From assembly GCF_030704535.1 (NCBI RefSeq), contig NC_081823.1, forward strand, positions 2,016,501-2,080,500: 64,000 nucleotides of DNA, in the 5' to 3' direction. Positions 24,301-36,300 of the stretch are shown one piece after another. The notes under the pieces are model-generated. The model was not told the origin of the DNA, made no database searches, and was given only the letters and a program-made list of their open reading frames with translations. The translations under genes were made by a program, and so were the position numbers. Within the stretch, counting starts at the first letter, position 1; the number at the start of each line of letters is the position of its first letter. The stretch is from Vitis vinifera. Taxonomy: Eukaryota; Streptophyta; Magnoliopsida; Vitales; Vitaceae.

Positions 24301-25984
24301 TGTTAAGTTAATGAAGAGAAAAAAAGAAGGGAAACAGAGATGAGTGAAGAAAGACCCTCTTTCTGCCAACCAAAATTTCTTGTTTTCATTGATTTTTGCC
24401 TCGGAAGCTTCTATTTGTGAAAAGTACTCAAATATGGTATTATGAAATACAATGCCCCTTGTACCGCTTACTGATATGAAAATAGTTGTTTTCACATGCT
24501 CAATCAATTTTTATAGAAATAGAAATGCAAATATTATATGAACTTAAGAGCACAAGGAAAAGTTTTCCTTTCCCAAGGGTGTTATCTTGTGCAGAAAGGA
24601 ACTTGGAGCCTTGGAATTCCCTCTGCTCTCTTGCGCATCTTCAAAACATTCTTCCTTAGATTATAGAATACCACTTATATCACTTTTTCCAGTCATGATT
24701 TTTCTGACAAGTAGTATGTCATTTAGATTGATGTATCTTGTATGGCTTATCTAATTATCTATATCTTTGTATATTTTTTGTTTCCTTCTAATGTCATTCA
24801 CATGTTCTCAATTTGCTTGTTTGTGTACTTTGGGAACTGCGAAATGGTTATTATGGAGTGACCGAAGATCTTGCTGGCCTAATATTTCTTCAATTACCTT
24901 ACTGTAAAATTTCAGGGGACTATGATGCTGCGTCGCTGTTGGAAATGATAGCTTTACATTTAGATGCTACCTATGCAGAATTCGACATATGGAGAGAGTT
25001 TGCTTTATGCTTCCTCAAGCTTTCTCAATGTGAGGAAGATCGAATGTCAGTTTGTCTTGATGGAAATGAAGGCAAACACAAGCCGAAGTATGCTGTTCGC
25101 TTCAATAGGATTCCTAACATATTTATTGAGGGAAAATCAGGAAAGACTTGGAGATTTCGCTGCAGATGGTGGTTGACACGTCACTTTGGCAAGAACATAA
25201 TCAATTCTGAAGTTGCAGCAGGTACCTTATCATATTTTATCCCTTTCTAAATGTCTCACTCATGCTACTACTTGCACCATGTCACTGATGGCAACAAATA
25301 TAAACTAGATATATGGAGTGTATCTAGTTTATATAAACTAGTATGTCTAGACCCAACTGAGCGCTTATTTTCTTGTTCTTTTCGGTCGGTTTGGCGGTGG
25401 GTGTATAAGTATTGTATACCTTGAGTCGCTCTTTTGGCATCTCTTTTCAATAGATCTTTTCTTTACCTATCAAATATATGTATATATATATATTCTGGCT
25501 GAATCAATCAGATTGGATTTGGGTCAGGCTCAGGCTCCTCTTATCCTTTTAAAGATGTTATAAACTTGCAGAAACGCGGTTTCTTTGACATCTACTACCT
25601 GGTGTATATGCCTTTAGGAAGGGAGCATGTATGTCTATGTAACTCAATACATTTTCACAAGAAAAATGTTTACCATGAAGATGAAACACAAAAGAACATT
25701 TGCATTGAAACCATTCATGCTGTTTTCGGTTCATGGCTTTTATGACCTTATTTTCCAGTAGTTTAATAGAAAGTTTTTCTGCCATTTAAATTGCAGGCAA
25801 GTTGGAACTCCTAACCTACAAAGCAGCCTGCGCATTGCATATGTACGGACAAGGGTTTGAATATGTTGTAGGTGCTTATAATTGTCTGGACAAGGAAAAA
25901 AACAGGGATATGTTGTTGTTCTTGCAGATGCACATGCATACTTCTACTGGATTCTACTCATATTTTGGAGAGAGAACTAAATGA
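12385..25984 (+). CDS. Probable TBP-associated factor, RNA polymerase I subunit A (TAF1A-like)
   Basis: Nine coding exons join in phase to 627 codons plus TGA: 12385-12711, 15251-15367, 17146-17228, 17740-18203, 19049-19227, 20555-20640, 23775-23908, 24916-25221, 25797-25984. All junctions are GT-AG and phases match. The protein has a basic N-terminus (MRKREKNGY), a helical repeat-like segment (LLSKLVDRHNWKEASGVL), a low-complexity acidic stretch in exon 4 (SSESDSETS), and a conserved-looking C-terminal part with RCRWWLTRHF and YKAACALHMYG. These resemble my memory of the plant TAF1A/SL1 family, which helps recruit Pol I to rDNA promoters in the nucleolus. The family call is from recall and is the weakest part; the exon model is strong. 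The start is the first ATG after an acceptor-like CAG at 12370. Introns are large and full of retroposons. Confidence 0.68.
13878..15020 (-). mobile_element. LINE (L1-type) 3' remnant in intron 1
   Basis: On the minus strand, decayed ORF2 C-terminal sequence runs from about 15020 to 14230. It includes a reverse-transcriptase zinc-binding segment (RGWSMANRCSLCKDNEESVDH, then ILLHCDKTREFW) typical of plant L1 elements. It continues into a 3' UTR with GTGCACCC and ends near 13880 in TTTGTCTATCAAAT plus A-rich repeats. Stops break the frame. A smaller retroposon is nested in it at 14456-14523. Its TATCAAA 3' end matches the tiny insertions elsewhere in this gene. Confidence 0.75.
14438..14541 (+). 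mobile_element. Tiny LINE/SINE 3'-end insertion with 18-bp target duplication
   Basis: AACGTGTCAACCATTAAG occurs at 14438-14455 and again at 14524-14541. Between them is about 68 bp ending TTTATTTATC plus a poly-A run. This is the signature of a target-primed, heavily 5'-truncated insertion. It sits inside the older LINE remnant, in the opposite orientation. Confidence 0.85.
15044..15261 (+). mobile_element. Retroposon insertion that duplicated the exon-2 splice acceptor
   Basis: The phrase TTTTTAGGTCACAATGGA occurs at about 15048-15065 and, with a longer T-run, at about 15244-15261. Between them is roughly 170 bp with L1 3'-UTR flavour (ATACTTCATGTGTACTTTGG). The second copy contains the acceptor used for exon 2 (exon starts 15251); the first copy is an intact duplicate acceptor 196 bp upstream. 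It has no clear poly-A tail, so the source family is less certain than the duplication. Confidence 0.75.
15965..16440. mobile_element. Decayed LTR-like repeat in intron 2
   Basis: It begins with GAATTACCTAGAGGGGGGTG and AATAGGTG, then TTTTTTACATGGAAAAC, phrases I recognise from dispersed LTR-type repeats in dicot genomes. A related start (GATGAGGGGTGAATAGAA) occurs at about 63360. No coding sequence and no target duplication were found. Confidence 0.4.
16735..16870 (+). mobile_element. Tiny LINE 3'-end insertion with 16-bp target duplication
   Basis: CACAATCTAGAAAAGT is repeated perfectly at 16735-16750 and 16855-16870. The 104-bp insert ends CTTTACTTATC plus a poly-A run. It sits in intron 2, about 275 bp before exon 3. 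Confidence 0.9.
19697..19825 (+). mobile_element. Tiny LINE 3'-end insertion with 16-bp target duplication
   Basis: AAGATATTTTAATAGG is repeated perfectly at 19697-19712 and 19810-19825. The 97-bp insert contains GTATACTTTGTGTGTAC and ends TTATTTACCTATA plus poly-A. It lies in intron 5. Confidence 0.9.
20690..21400 (-). mobile_element. Second LINE-type remnant (RNase H/ORF2 C-terminus) in intron 6
   Basis: Minus-strand reading gives ERNARF-like sequence near 21110 and ACIKLNLDGA-like sequence near 20910. These resemble the region joining the reverse-transcriptase zinc finger to the RNase H-like domain in plant non-LTR elements. Stops interrupt every frame, so this is old debris. The identification rests on short motifs. 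Confidence 0.45.
21590..22300 (-). mobile_element. LTR-retrotransposon debris with primer-binding-site motif
   Basis: Read on the minus strand, TGATATCAGAGCAAAG at about 22142-22157 matches a tRNA-Met primer-binding site. The rest is non-coding and AT-rich. A 70-bp tandem repeat (22133-22202 and 22203-22272) includes this motif. No LTR pair was found. Confidence 0.4.
22133..22272. repeat. 70-bp tandem duplication in intron 6
   Basis: Two adjacent copies start AAACCATGCTTTGCTCTGAT and end AACCTAGAAATC. They differ at only a few positions. Confidence 0.9.
25340..25485 (+). mobile_element. Probable LINE 3'-end fragment in the last intron
   Basis: The sequence GTATAAGTATTGTATACC followed by TCTTTTCTTTACCTATCAAA has the same 3'-end wording as the duplication-flanked insertions elsewhere in this gene. 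It runs into an AT microsatellite (about 25472-25494). I found no clear target duplication. Confidence 0.45.
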
Positions 25985-28340
25985 AAAGATAACTCGTCTC
26001 TGGAAGAGGTGATTTCTTCCACTTGGTGAGTTACATTTTCTTGGCTAATTTCCTCTGCTTGAGAGTTCTTAGGAAGTGAAAAAGTAGAGGATGCCAGATG
26101 TGGAGATTAGGTAGTTAAAAGAAGTTTGGAATAGCTTTTTCTATTTTTAGTTTTATTTGAAAGTGAAAGTCATAAATTTTAAAAGATAATATTGGTATTA
26201 TCAAAAATGTTTTTAAATATGAAATAATCTTTTGGATAAGCTAAAATAAAGTTTAATTTGAGTGGAAGTGCTTTATTTCTGAGTGTTTTTTGAGAGAATC
26301 GCTCATTAAGTGCCTTAGGAAGCACTATAATTAAATTTTCAATTTTTTAAAAGTACTTTTAAAATTTTTTTAAACACTTGGTTTTTTCTTTAAAAAAACA
26401 CTTTTTATACTTAAAAGTGTTTTCTAAAAATACTAACAAATAGTTTTGGAGAATGGCTTCTCCATTCATAGTTTAGGGTTTGAAATTTATAATTAGTTTA
26501 AAGGCTATAAAAATCCAAAACAGTTATATTACATTTTAAAAAAAAAGAAAAAAAAAGAAGTTTTCTACTTTTATATTTTACCATTTTTCTTTTCCTTATT
26601 TTATTTTATTTTATTTTATTTTTAAATATCAATAATGTTGTGAATAAAGTGTAATTGTCTTTTATATGGCTTGTTTATGCATAAAAGGGTTTTTAGGTTG
26701 TAATAAAGATACCAATGAGATGGATTAATATGTGCCTTCCAAAACATTGGTATCATTTTAGTTGCTTAGGCGTACATTAGCTTACATTTTAAAAAATGTA
26801 GGGCCTATTATTTGACAATTGTTTTCGAGCATAGTTTTTTGTTATTTAGTACAAAAAATAAAAAAAATTCATTTGGTAATAAGAAATTGTTTTCTATTCT
26901 TAAGAATAGAAAACATGGTGTTTTTAAAAGATATTTTTTAGTTATTTTCTTTTGTTTTCACTTAATTTTTAAGGATTGTTTTAGAAAATAATAATATAAA
27001 CATGTAGAATGATTAAAAATAAAGTACTAGATGTAAAAATTATTTTTAAAACATATTTAAAAATAGGTTGAAAACATTTCAGGTTCTAATAAGACATTTT
27101 TTTTACAAAATATTAAAAGAAAAACTGTTTTAAAAAATTATTTTTGAAGATTATTTTTAAAAACAGTTATGAAATAGGGTCTTAGACTCTTGGTGTCCAT
27201 GTGTATGCATTTTGTGTTTTTGTTTTAAGGGCTTTTTTTTGTCTCCACACTTCATGGACTTCCCACTTATGTATTCTTTCACTCTAATTAGATCCTTTAT
27301 TAAATGCAATTTGTTGTAAAGTTAATAGGAAGTTGATAATGTGGATTTGGGTTGATTTTAAATTGAATATAATATAAATCATAAAAAAAAACAACCAATT
27401 CATCGGTTTATGGAAAATTCGAGGAAAAGTGTGATAGAAAGAAAATAAAAAAGAAAAGTGAAAAAAAGAAACAATGAAGAAAAATAAAAATAGATTTTAA
27501 ATTAATAAATTATTTTTATATAATTTTTAAAAAAATTAAATTTATTTAATTTATTTTCATCCATTATATAAAGATTAAATAATTTATAATTTTCCTATGA
27601 TACTACTTTTTGGAATCAAACATCACCCTACTTTCATTTAATTTATAATGATTATTTGGTTGTACCAATAATTAATTCTAGCCCTATTTTGAAAAATAAG
27701 CATTGAAATATTTGTGTTAAAAGGACAAAATAATTCTTATAATTAGCTTCATTTATTGAAATGATTTTTCCTTTTTCAAAAGGTGCCTATGTGAGATGGA
27801 GACAAAAAAATTGATGGAGGGTATTTTTATCTAAAAACATATTTCGTGTTTTTTAAAAAATTAGAGGTTATTCTCCTCAAAGTTAAAAGTCGTTTTTAAA
27901 GTTTATTTATATTGATTTTTGATAAGTAAAAAACTTTTTTTAAAACTAATAATTTACACTTGTTTGAATCATTTTGTTGAATTAAGAGAATGGCACATAC
28001 AAACTACAAGAAAATATTGCTTCTTATGGTTTTTTTAAATGCATGAAACTACTTATTTAATATATTTTTATAATACTAATAACACCATCTTTTTGAAATT
28101 ATGATATCCGCCTCGACTTTCGTTTGATAGTAATTTTAGGAAACATTTTTAGTATGAAAAACACTTTTCGAAAAAATATTTTTATTAAAAAATTTTGAAT
28201 AAAAATATTATCAATTACATTTTTGAGTGCGTTTGATAGTGATTGTAGGAAGTATTTATAGAATTTATAACACTTAAAAATTTTCATCCTTCAAATATTA
28301 AAAAATACTTGAAACACTTCCTATGATTACAACCAATACA
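25985..28340. other. 3' flank of the TAF1A-like gene and intergenic AT-rich DNA
   Basis: About 100-400 bases after the stop probably hold the 3' UTR. The remainder is AT-rich with no credible gene and includes the MITE-like element at 26801-27184. Confidence 0.6.
26801..27184. mobile_element. MITE-like element with imperfect terminal inverted repeats
   Basis: The left end GGGCCTATTATTTGACAA and the reverse complement of the right end (AAGACCCTATTTCATAACTG) align imperfectly over about 20 bp. The interior has repeated TTGTTTTC/GAAAACA blocks and no coding capacity. Its size (about 380 bp) and vocabulary resemble the element near 10787. Confidence 0.55.
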
Positions 28341-28632
28341 CTCTTAAACATTTAATTAATTAAATTACGTTTATGACCTTGAAGGTCTCGTAGCTAACTT
28401 TTAAATTGAATTAATTTATCATTTCTAAAAACATTGAAGCCTTGTTTAGATCAATTTTCAACAAATGTTAAAAATATTTTGAATAAAAACACTGCCAAAT
28501 GCACTCTTAATCATTTAATTAACTAAATTACGTTCTTGACCTTGAAATGTCCCGTAGCAAACTTTTAAATTAAATTAATTTATCATTTCTAAAAACATTA
28601 AAGCTTTGTTTAGATCAATTTTCAACAAAAAC
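28341..28632. repeat. 163-bp tandem duplication upstream of the Rab gene
   Basis: Copy 1 (28341-28503) and copy 2 (28504-about 28632) share CTCTTAAxCATTTAATTAA through GATCAATTTTCAACAAA with scattered substitutions. The second copy ends about 320 bp before the Rab start codon. Confidence 0.85.
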
Positions 28633-28948
28633 ATTTTTTAAAAAAACTGTGTTCTGAAAATGTTGCCAAACTGTACAAAAACAAAAAACAAAAAGGCCCA
28701 GTGCCAAACATGGATTTGGGCCTTGGGCAGCATTTTCTCAGTCCTCAGAAATTAGTTTTCAAAAAACTGGAAACAGAGTCGCCAAAAACACCACCAACCT
28801 CCTTAAATTTTCTCATGCAAATGCTGTGACTGTCTCGTTCTCTCTTCAAAGATTCATCCATTCATTCATTCGTTCATTCATGTGAATAGGGTTCACAAAT
28901 TTTTTATCTGAAAAGTGAGAAGTGAGAACCCACCAGCATTAGACCCAT

Positions 28949-31900
28949 ATGGCTGCCTACAGAGCAGACGACGACTACGATTACCTCTTCAAAGTGGTGT
29001 TGATTGGAGACTCTGGCGTCGGAAAATCCAATCTCCTCTCCAGATTCACCCGCAATGAGTTCAGTCTCGAATCCAAATCCACTATCGGTGTTGAATTCGC
29101 CACCCGGAGTATTCGGGTGGATGACAAGATCGTCAAGGCTCAGATTTGGGACACTGCTGGCCAGGAGAGGTTCGTTCTTGTTCCCATGTTGGTGTTTTGG
29201 TGATTTGGGTTTTTTCTTTCACTCTGTTTGGTTGATGGGAAATTGTAAAGGAAATACGGAGTTTTGGGTTTTGCAGCCATTCGTACTTTGGTTTGTTTTG
29301 TGTATGGGATTTTGCGGTTTAAGTTTTTTTTTTTTTTTTTTGTTTGGTTGGTGGGAAATTGCGGGATGAGACAATGTGGCGGAGTTTGGGGTGTTGGACC
29401 CATTCCCATTTTACTCTCTTTTGGTTGTGGGATTTTGTGGTTTTGAGTTTTTTTTCCTCTGTTTGGTTGTTGGGAATGTGTGGGAAAAGAAAATGTGATG
29501 GAATTTTGTATCTTAGGTTCGGGACATCACTAATTGGATCGCAAGTTTTGAATTAGAACCCTTTGAATGCTGAGTTAAAGTAGGAAAAAGAATTCATGGA
29601 GTTTTGGATTTTACATTTAGTTCAAACCAATTTGCATTTCAATCCTTTTCATTAAATTTGAGGTACTTTGGTTGTTGAGAAATGTGGGAAAACAAAAAAT
29701 TCAGATTTTGGATGGTAGATTGTAGATTGCTTTGTTATTTGAGATATGAGCCTGATATGATTATTTGGCATATTTGACAACTGAATCAACCAAAGCTTGG
29801 CATTTTTCTGTTTTTCCTTGGGTTTTTGTCAACCAACGGTAGGATTATGGCATCTTTCTTGTGAAATGGGTTATGCCACTGTTTTTTAAATGATGAGAGA
29901 GGATTTTGTTTTCTGTGACAATTTGATTTAGAAATTCTAGACTAATATGATTTTGGGTTTTTATTGAATGTGATTATTCATTGGGACTTGAGAATGATTA
30001 GCCTTCAATTAGTTTAACTTTTCTTGAATTCAAATTCAAAGGCTCTGAAAAGAATTCTTTCGTATAGATAGCAATCCTACTTCCCTAATAAATTATAGTC
30101 AAACCAAAGAGACAAGCCTAGGAAATTCCAGTTTTCTAAATTTACCTAAAAAAATTAGCAATAAAATATTACAGAAAGGATCACTAAGTTATATTGGTCT
30201 GTCATGATCAGAGTTTCATTTTCCTGTATTTTTTTTGGCAGGACTTATTTTCTTATTTACGCTTTCAGAACCTTTCTCTTTTATATTATATTGTGGTTTG
30301 TAATGCTTCCAATTGGAAAAATTGTCTCTGGTAATTTTTACTTAGATATGATGTGGTGAATCTGAAATTTGAGGAGATAGCAGTTACTTGGTGTATACTT
30401 TGTTACAGTAGATGGTTGCTTGAGTTTGTCATCTAGCTCTGCTTGCCGCTTTTTGATGGCTTGAAAAATTGCATGCATGAATAATTTAATTGAAACCTGC
30501 TGGCAGAGTTTTGTACCAGTTTTGGAGTTATGATGGTACGGATGAAACTCAAAGTGTCCATGATTCTTCAGTGAACATGCTTACTCTGTTGCATACTACA
30601 CATTTCATTCATGGTGGGTCACCAGCTTGTAACAGTTGTGGTAGCATTCCCTCCTAATCTAATAAGAAAAGGAATTGGGGAACTTGAAAATAGCACTACC
30701 TTGAAGTTGAAGCATTGGGTCTGCTTTGGAACGAAAATTATATTTCATTAAGTTTTTTGGAGCCTAGGATCTTTTGTTGTCACTGTTTCATTCCAGTTCT
30801 TTGGAATATGCCTGCTGGATGAGAGACAGTGCTCTAGGAAAAAACTTTTTGGCTTTGTTTGAATCACAAAAAGTACTAGAGAAAGGAAAAACAATAGGAA
30901 CTAATCTTTTGTTTGGTTTACCGTTTACCATAGAAAATAAAAAAGAAAAATCAAATATGATAAAAATAATTTAGAAATCTATGTATCTTTTAATTCTTCA
31001 TTCTTTGTATAGGAGATAAAAGAAGAGAAATAAATTTGGAAAGCATGTGAGAAAAATTCATTAAGAAATGTGTTTTTAAGTTTCTTTCATTTTCTGTTTC
31101 ATTCCATTTTCATCTTATATTTTCTCTCCCTTGTACTTTTCCTCAAACTATCTAAGATCCAAATGGAGGCTTCATGTTGAAGTAGCATCTCGTTGATTTT
31201 TCCTGGATAAAGCATTTCAGTAAAATAACTTGTAAAAGATGTACCCCTATTCTTTTATTTCTTCTTGAGACATGGTGCTATAGATTCTCTTATCTATTGT
31301 TTGAATCTCATCAGACGCATTTTATAGCATGTGCCCTTGTATTTTATGGAATTTGCCTGACATATACATCAAATATAATCTGAATAGATACCTCAACCTC
31401 CCAACAGCCTCCATTTTGTCGTTGATAATTGTCCTTGCTTATCAGTTGAATCTTATGCCATTATCTTTCCTCTGCAATTTAATTTTATGCGTTTGTCTTA
31501 TTATTGAGGGTCTGACTTATTTGGTCGCTTTATTTGGGGTTTAACAATGTGCAAAATAAAAATGTCCATTTGCTTTTTTCTATCATTTATGAATTACAAA
31601 TGTTTGAATTTAACATTTTGGAAGTAATCGATTGTTACATTTTTTCTTTATCAAAGATACCGTGCAATCACCAGTGCATACTACCGAGGTGCTGTTGGTG
31701 CACTCCTTGTCTATGATGTCACCCGACATGTTACATTTGAGAATGTGGAGAGATGGTTAAAGGAGCTCCGGGATCATACTGACTCGCATATTGTGATAAT
31801 GCTTGTTGGCAACAAGGGAGACTTGCGTCACTTGCGTGCAGTTTCCATTGATGATGCCAAGGCATTTGCTGAGAGAGAAAACACTTTCTTTATGGAGACA

Positions 31901-32089
31901 TCTGCCCTTGAGTCCATGAATGTTGAGAATGCATTCACTGAAGTGCTCACTCAAATATATCAAGTGGTTAGCCGGAAAGCCCTTGATATTGGGGATGACC
32001 CTGCTGCTTTGCCTAAAGGGCAAACCATTAATGTTGGAACCAAGGATGATGTTTCAGCTGTAAAGAAAGCTGGTTGCTGCTCCTCCTAA
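28949..32089 (+). CDS. RABA1F: Rab GTPase, RABA1 class (RABA1f-like)
   Basis: Two exons, 28949-29169 and 31657-32089, join in phase (AG|A) to 217 aa, the usual length for the family. All switch and nucleotide-binding motifs are present: P-loop GDSGVGKS (20-27), switch-I Thr45, WDTAGQE (67-73), NKGD (126-129) and ETSAL. The C-terminal GCCSS carries the double-cysteine geranylgeranylation signal. The N-terminus [20 protein letters not shown] is the RABA1f type as I remember it from Arabidopsis. RABA1 proteins are RAB11-type switches acting at the trans-Golgi network/recycling endosome and in secretion to the plasma membrane. The single 2.5-kb intron after WDTAGQER is at the conserved RABA position. 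No lesion is visible. Confidence 0.95.
30849..31171. mobile_element. MITE-like element in the Rab intron
   Basis: The left end GGCTTTGTTTGAATC and the reverse complement of the right end (GCCTCCATTTGGATC) resemble short terminal inverted repeats around about 320 bp of AT-rich non-coding DNA. The match is imperfect and the family is unassigned. Confidence 0.4.
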
Positions 32090-33250
32090 TAGCAGACGTG
32101 AATGATCAGGAAGTAGGAAGTAGCCTACCTTCTCTTCCTTGCCATAAAATTTCAAGATTTCCTCAAGGCAACTCATGGACTATGACTCTCTAATTTTGCT
32201 TCTAATAGTGTCAGTTTGATTGAATGGTGGAGCTTGGCTGAGCTTGGCCAAAACTTTTGAGTCTAGAGGAATTCAGCTTTCTTCCGGATTCTCTTTTCAT
32301 CTGGTGCCAAGAATTTCATAATATTTACTTTAGTTTTTGCCCACTTTGTGTATTGTTTCACTTACTTTTTAACTGCTATAGCTTGTGCTGTTTTTAGTTT
32401 TTTCTAGATTAGAAATGTTGTGGGACAAGCAGTAAAATTTTGTATCTGATTGAATGATGGTTGTTCAATGCTGGAAGATGAGATTGATGAATTATTTCCT
32501 CCATAATGTCTTAGTAAAGAGGCTCCTCAATAAAGCATCTGGAATTTCATGCAGTCCCTGAATTGTGTTTTACAGGCAATGATAAATGCTCAAACTATGT
32601 GACCGTAACTGTGCTTCGTGCTTGCACTACTATTTCAAATTATAGCTTGTCTTTCTATTGTTTGTTTTTTCTTTTTCATTTCTTGGATTTTCTTTCTTTC
32701 TGTTGTAAGATTCTACCAGGCTAGCTAAGGCAGCAAAGCTTTCTTGGCATTGTCTGGAGGTAGGGGCAAACACTGGCTTCTTCACTCTGCTAATCTCATC
32801 TAACTTCCCTGCAATATTCAGCATTTTGAGTAGCTTTTACAATTCTCTTTGATGCATCTTCCCCTCTTTATGGATTTGCTACTGTCAAATATGAGTTTAT
32901 GCTTTAACTAGTCGCATCAATGGTTGCCATTCAACGCAATTTTGGCTCATCTGATATTTTTCAATCTACCTTCAATGGAAAAGCCACTCTGTTTTCATCA
33001 AATCATAAATGAATTTCCTTCAGATTGGTTTGCTGTCAATGGATTTACAACTAGTTTTGTTCCCTGCGTGCCTAATGCATTCCCACAAACCTCAAAGGTA
33101 CGACTTGCTGTTAACTTTACTGATGTTATTTATTTGTGCAGGAATACATTTATGACTGTTGACAAATATTCTCTAAAATTTGGATTGTTTGGGTTAATTT
33201 AGCATGTTTACAGTCGCTATGATTACATAAAAATGCTGGATACCTTCTAG
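32090..33250. other. 3' UTR of the Rab gene and intergenic spacer
   Basis: Possible poly(A) signal AATAAAG near 32529. Between about 32600 and 33250 I see no supported gene. The open frame near 32924-33202 has no recognisable motif. Confidence 0.5.
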
Positions 33251-33337
33251 ATCACATATGCAGTAAATTGTGGTTCTTCTAATTATGGCTCACCATGGCA
33301 CAGTATGTCTAAAGTGTTCTTGTGAATCCCTCAAGTC

Positions 33338-36300
33338 TCAGACATTTCCATGGCTTCCTCTGTATGTCCCTAACTCTACTAGAGAACTGGTTCTTTTGAG
33401 GTCTCCACCAGAGAATTGTGTTCGTTGTGCATGGTGATGCATCCAGGATCTCATTGCTGCAGATATCAGCCTCCAAATACCTATGTTTTCCAACATAAAA
33501 TCCTGGAAATGCTGCATCTGACCTGCCACATAGATTGCCAGCGAAACTGTTGATGTAGCTCCTGTTGCTAAGAAGAGCACCCAAAGGCTGTCTGGGCTAA
33601 TGCTGTGATCATCTTCAGCTTCCACTTCCAAGCATTTCTGGGAGTGGACCAACTTGTTACGTAAGTACATTATCTCGCCCTTTTCATACAATTTCACCAC
33701 CGCTTCTGAGATGTCTGGAAGTATAGTTGAACCCTTTGGAAACACCTGAATAGAACCACAACAGAACACACAGAAGAACAGACTTCAAGACTTTTTTCTT
33801 TCGTCTCTCCTTTTCCCTTTGGTTCTCAGTAAGAAAAGTAAAAGATGAGAACTAGGTAAAGAAGGATAGAGAATGGGAGATTCAGATAACTGACTCACAA
33901 AGCCTAAGCCTCCAACTCTGAATGTTGGCCCAACAGTAACAAAGCCCTTGCAGTACTGGGCAAGAAACACTTCTGCGTACAAGGATTCCATGAAGGTAGC
34001 TGCTATCTCTCCCCTTCTAAAAGCTTGAGGATATTCTTCGAATGACCTAATATCTTTCATGTTTTTCGGGTCTATTCCCAGGACTTCCTCCAGATATTTT
34101 GGGATAAAGGACCGGAAGCTGCAACCAACCACAAAATTGTTATCCTTGAGGGACTTGACACTGGGTTTGAGCTGCTGGACAGTGAGCAGGGTGCTGAGAT
34201 TGGCTGTGTAGCTTTGTGTTATGACCAGTGCCACAAACAGCCAAACCACCATGGACAACCTTGATAAATTGCTATGCAACTTCTCCCCTGTGGTGACCAA
34301 AGATGTAAACTTCATTCAATATTGAAACTGGTGATGGAAGGGAAAACAGGATGAATCCATTTCAAATCTGTGAAAACCAGAATGGATATCAACTTACCGT
34401 GTAAAGAGAAGAGAGTAGTAAAGGACATGCAAAGCAAAGTTGCTGTTTGGCTCAGTATAGAGCCTTCAAATGCTGAGGTATGATTTCGTTCTATTAGCCA
34501 TACCACACAACCACTGTAAATAGTTATTACACCAGTCAGCACCCACATGGCCTTGGTGAAGGGTTTGATGAACAACCACGGTCTACTTTCTGTTTCAACA
34601 GGAACTATCATCACCAATCCAGGTTCGCTGTAGGGGTGTGTAAAATCTGCGTGTTCCCATCGCTTTGAAATTATTGATATATCACCTACTACTGCATCAA
34701 ATTCCTGAACCAATTTTCCATTTAGATATGTTTAAGACAAGTTATAGTATCAAGAAACAAAGGAAAAAAGATCTCTTACTTTGAGATGAACCTGCTCCAC
34801 CAATGAATCAAAGTTGCCACTGTAAGGAATGAGCTCATATGTTAAATGGTATTTCAGGTGTTCTAGAGTTGCATTGAAAACCTCGATGGAGAATCCGGTA
34901 ACAGAATAATGGCTTCCATCATATGTCACATTAACGAACTGTTTGAATGTTCCATGTTGGGGGACACCGATCCGCAATGGTTTTTGGCTTGTTGGAAGAG
35001 ACCATCCTCTTGGAACAGACCAAGGGCCTCCTGGCCACAGCACTTGTCCAAGGACTTGAAGCTGCCTACTGTATGTAGATTTCTCATTGGTAGTCTTGGA
35101 GAAACCTGATCCCTCGAACCAGAACCCGAGTTCTCTGTAACTCTTTCCAATCACATTAATAATCTGAAAGATGCGCTGTGGAGCCAAGCTTCTCCTGTTG
35201 AATTGGATTCTACTATTTAGGCCATGGAAATCACTGATTGCTATTCTTTCTAAAAATGGTTGGATTAACCCTTTTTTGCTGCTTGGAGCTGTCTCCATTG
35301 CAAGAGCCACAGACCATACAGCATCATATGCCTGCAGAGCGAAAATACCAGGCTCATGGTTGTCTTCCTTGGGATACAAGGAATGAAACTTCTCTCTGAA
35401 TCTGAGATAGAAACCTTGGAACCGTGGTCCACTTTGAGAGAAGTAGCTCCTCACTCCTAGAATGCCTTGCATTGATGAGATGGTTGCAGAATTCATGGAA
35501 TGTATAAGATTTGTAGTTCTGTCTGTAATGATCCAAACATATCCCTCTTCCATCATGCCCAATTCATTAGCTGTTTCAAATAGATGTGCTGCCATTGATA
35601 AAGAGGAATGAAGCACAAAGACTCTTGATTGCCTTCCTTTAAGTCCCTCAAGCTCACCTGATAAAGGAGAAGAGGAATTGACAGTAAATGGTGGAAGAGC
35701 CAGAAGGTAGCCAATTTCTGAACCCACTTGCTTGAGGGCATCGACAAGACATGGAATGATATCAGTGGCTGCAGAGTCAGTGTCCTCATATATTACAGTG
35801 ATCCAACGCCATTGCCAGGACCCAACAATGGCAGCCACTGCGTTCATTTGCAAGTATCTACTTGGTGAGGCTTGAACCAGGAATGGCCACCGATCTGTTG
35901 CCCATTTGGGAGTTGAATCAGCCAGTGAAAGAATAGGAATACGAGCTTGGCCACCAACTTCTGCGACTAAAGACACCTCCTCCCAAGTATGAAGGCCTAC
36001 AATGGCCTGCACTTGCTGCTTCTCAATGAGGTCCATGGCTGCACTTCAGATCATTATGGTTAGAAACACCATTCATTATCTTTCTTTTCAGTTCATATGA
36101 ATCCTACTTCGCTTTTTTTCAGATCATAGCATGCTGTGCCATCATTGATGATAGTTTTCCTAATATACACGACGGAATTGAGCTCAGCTTAGTGTTCTTT
36201 ACTGATTACATATTACCCAGAATTCTTATATGCCATCATTGGAGCCTATCTGAAGGCTGTGATTGTGGAAATTTTACCTGAAAGCCTCGCACGAAGAGGA

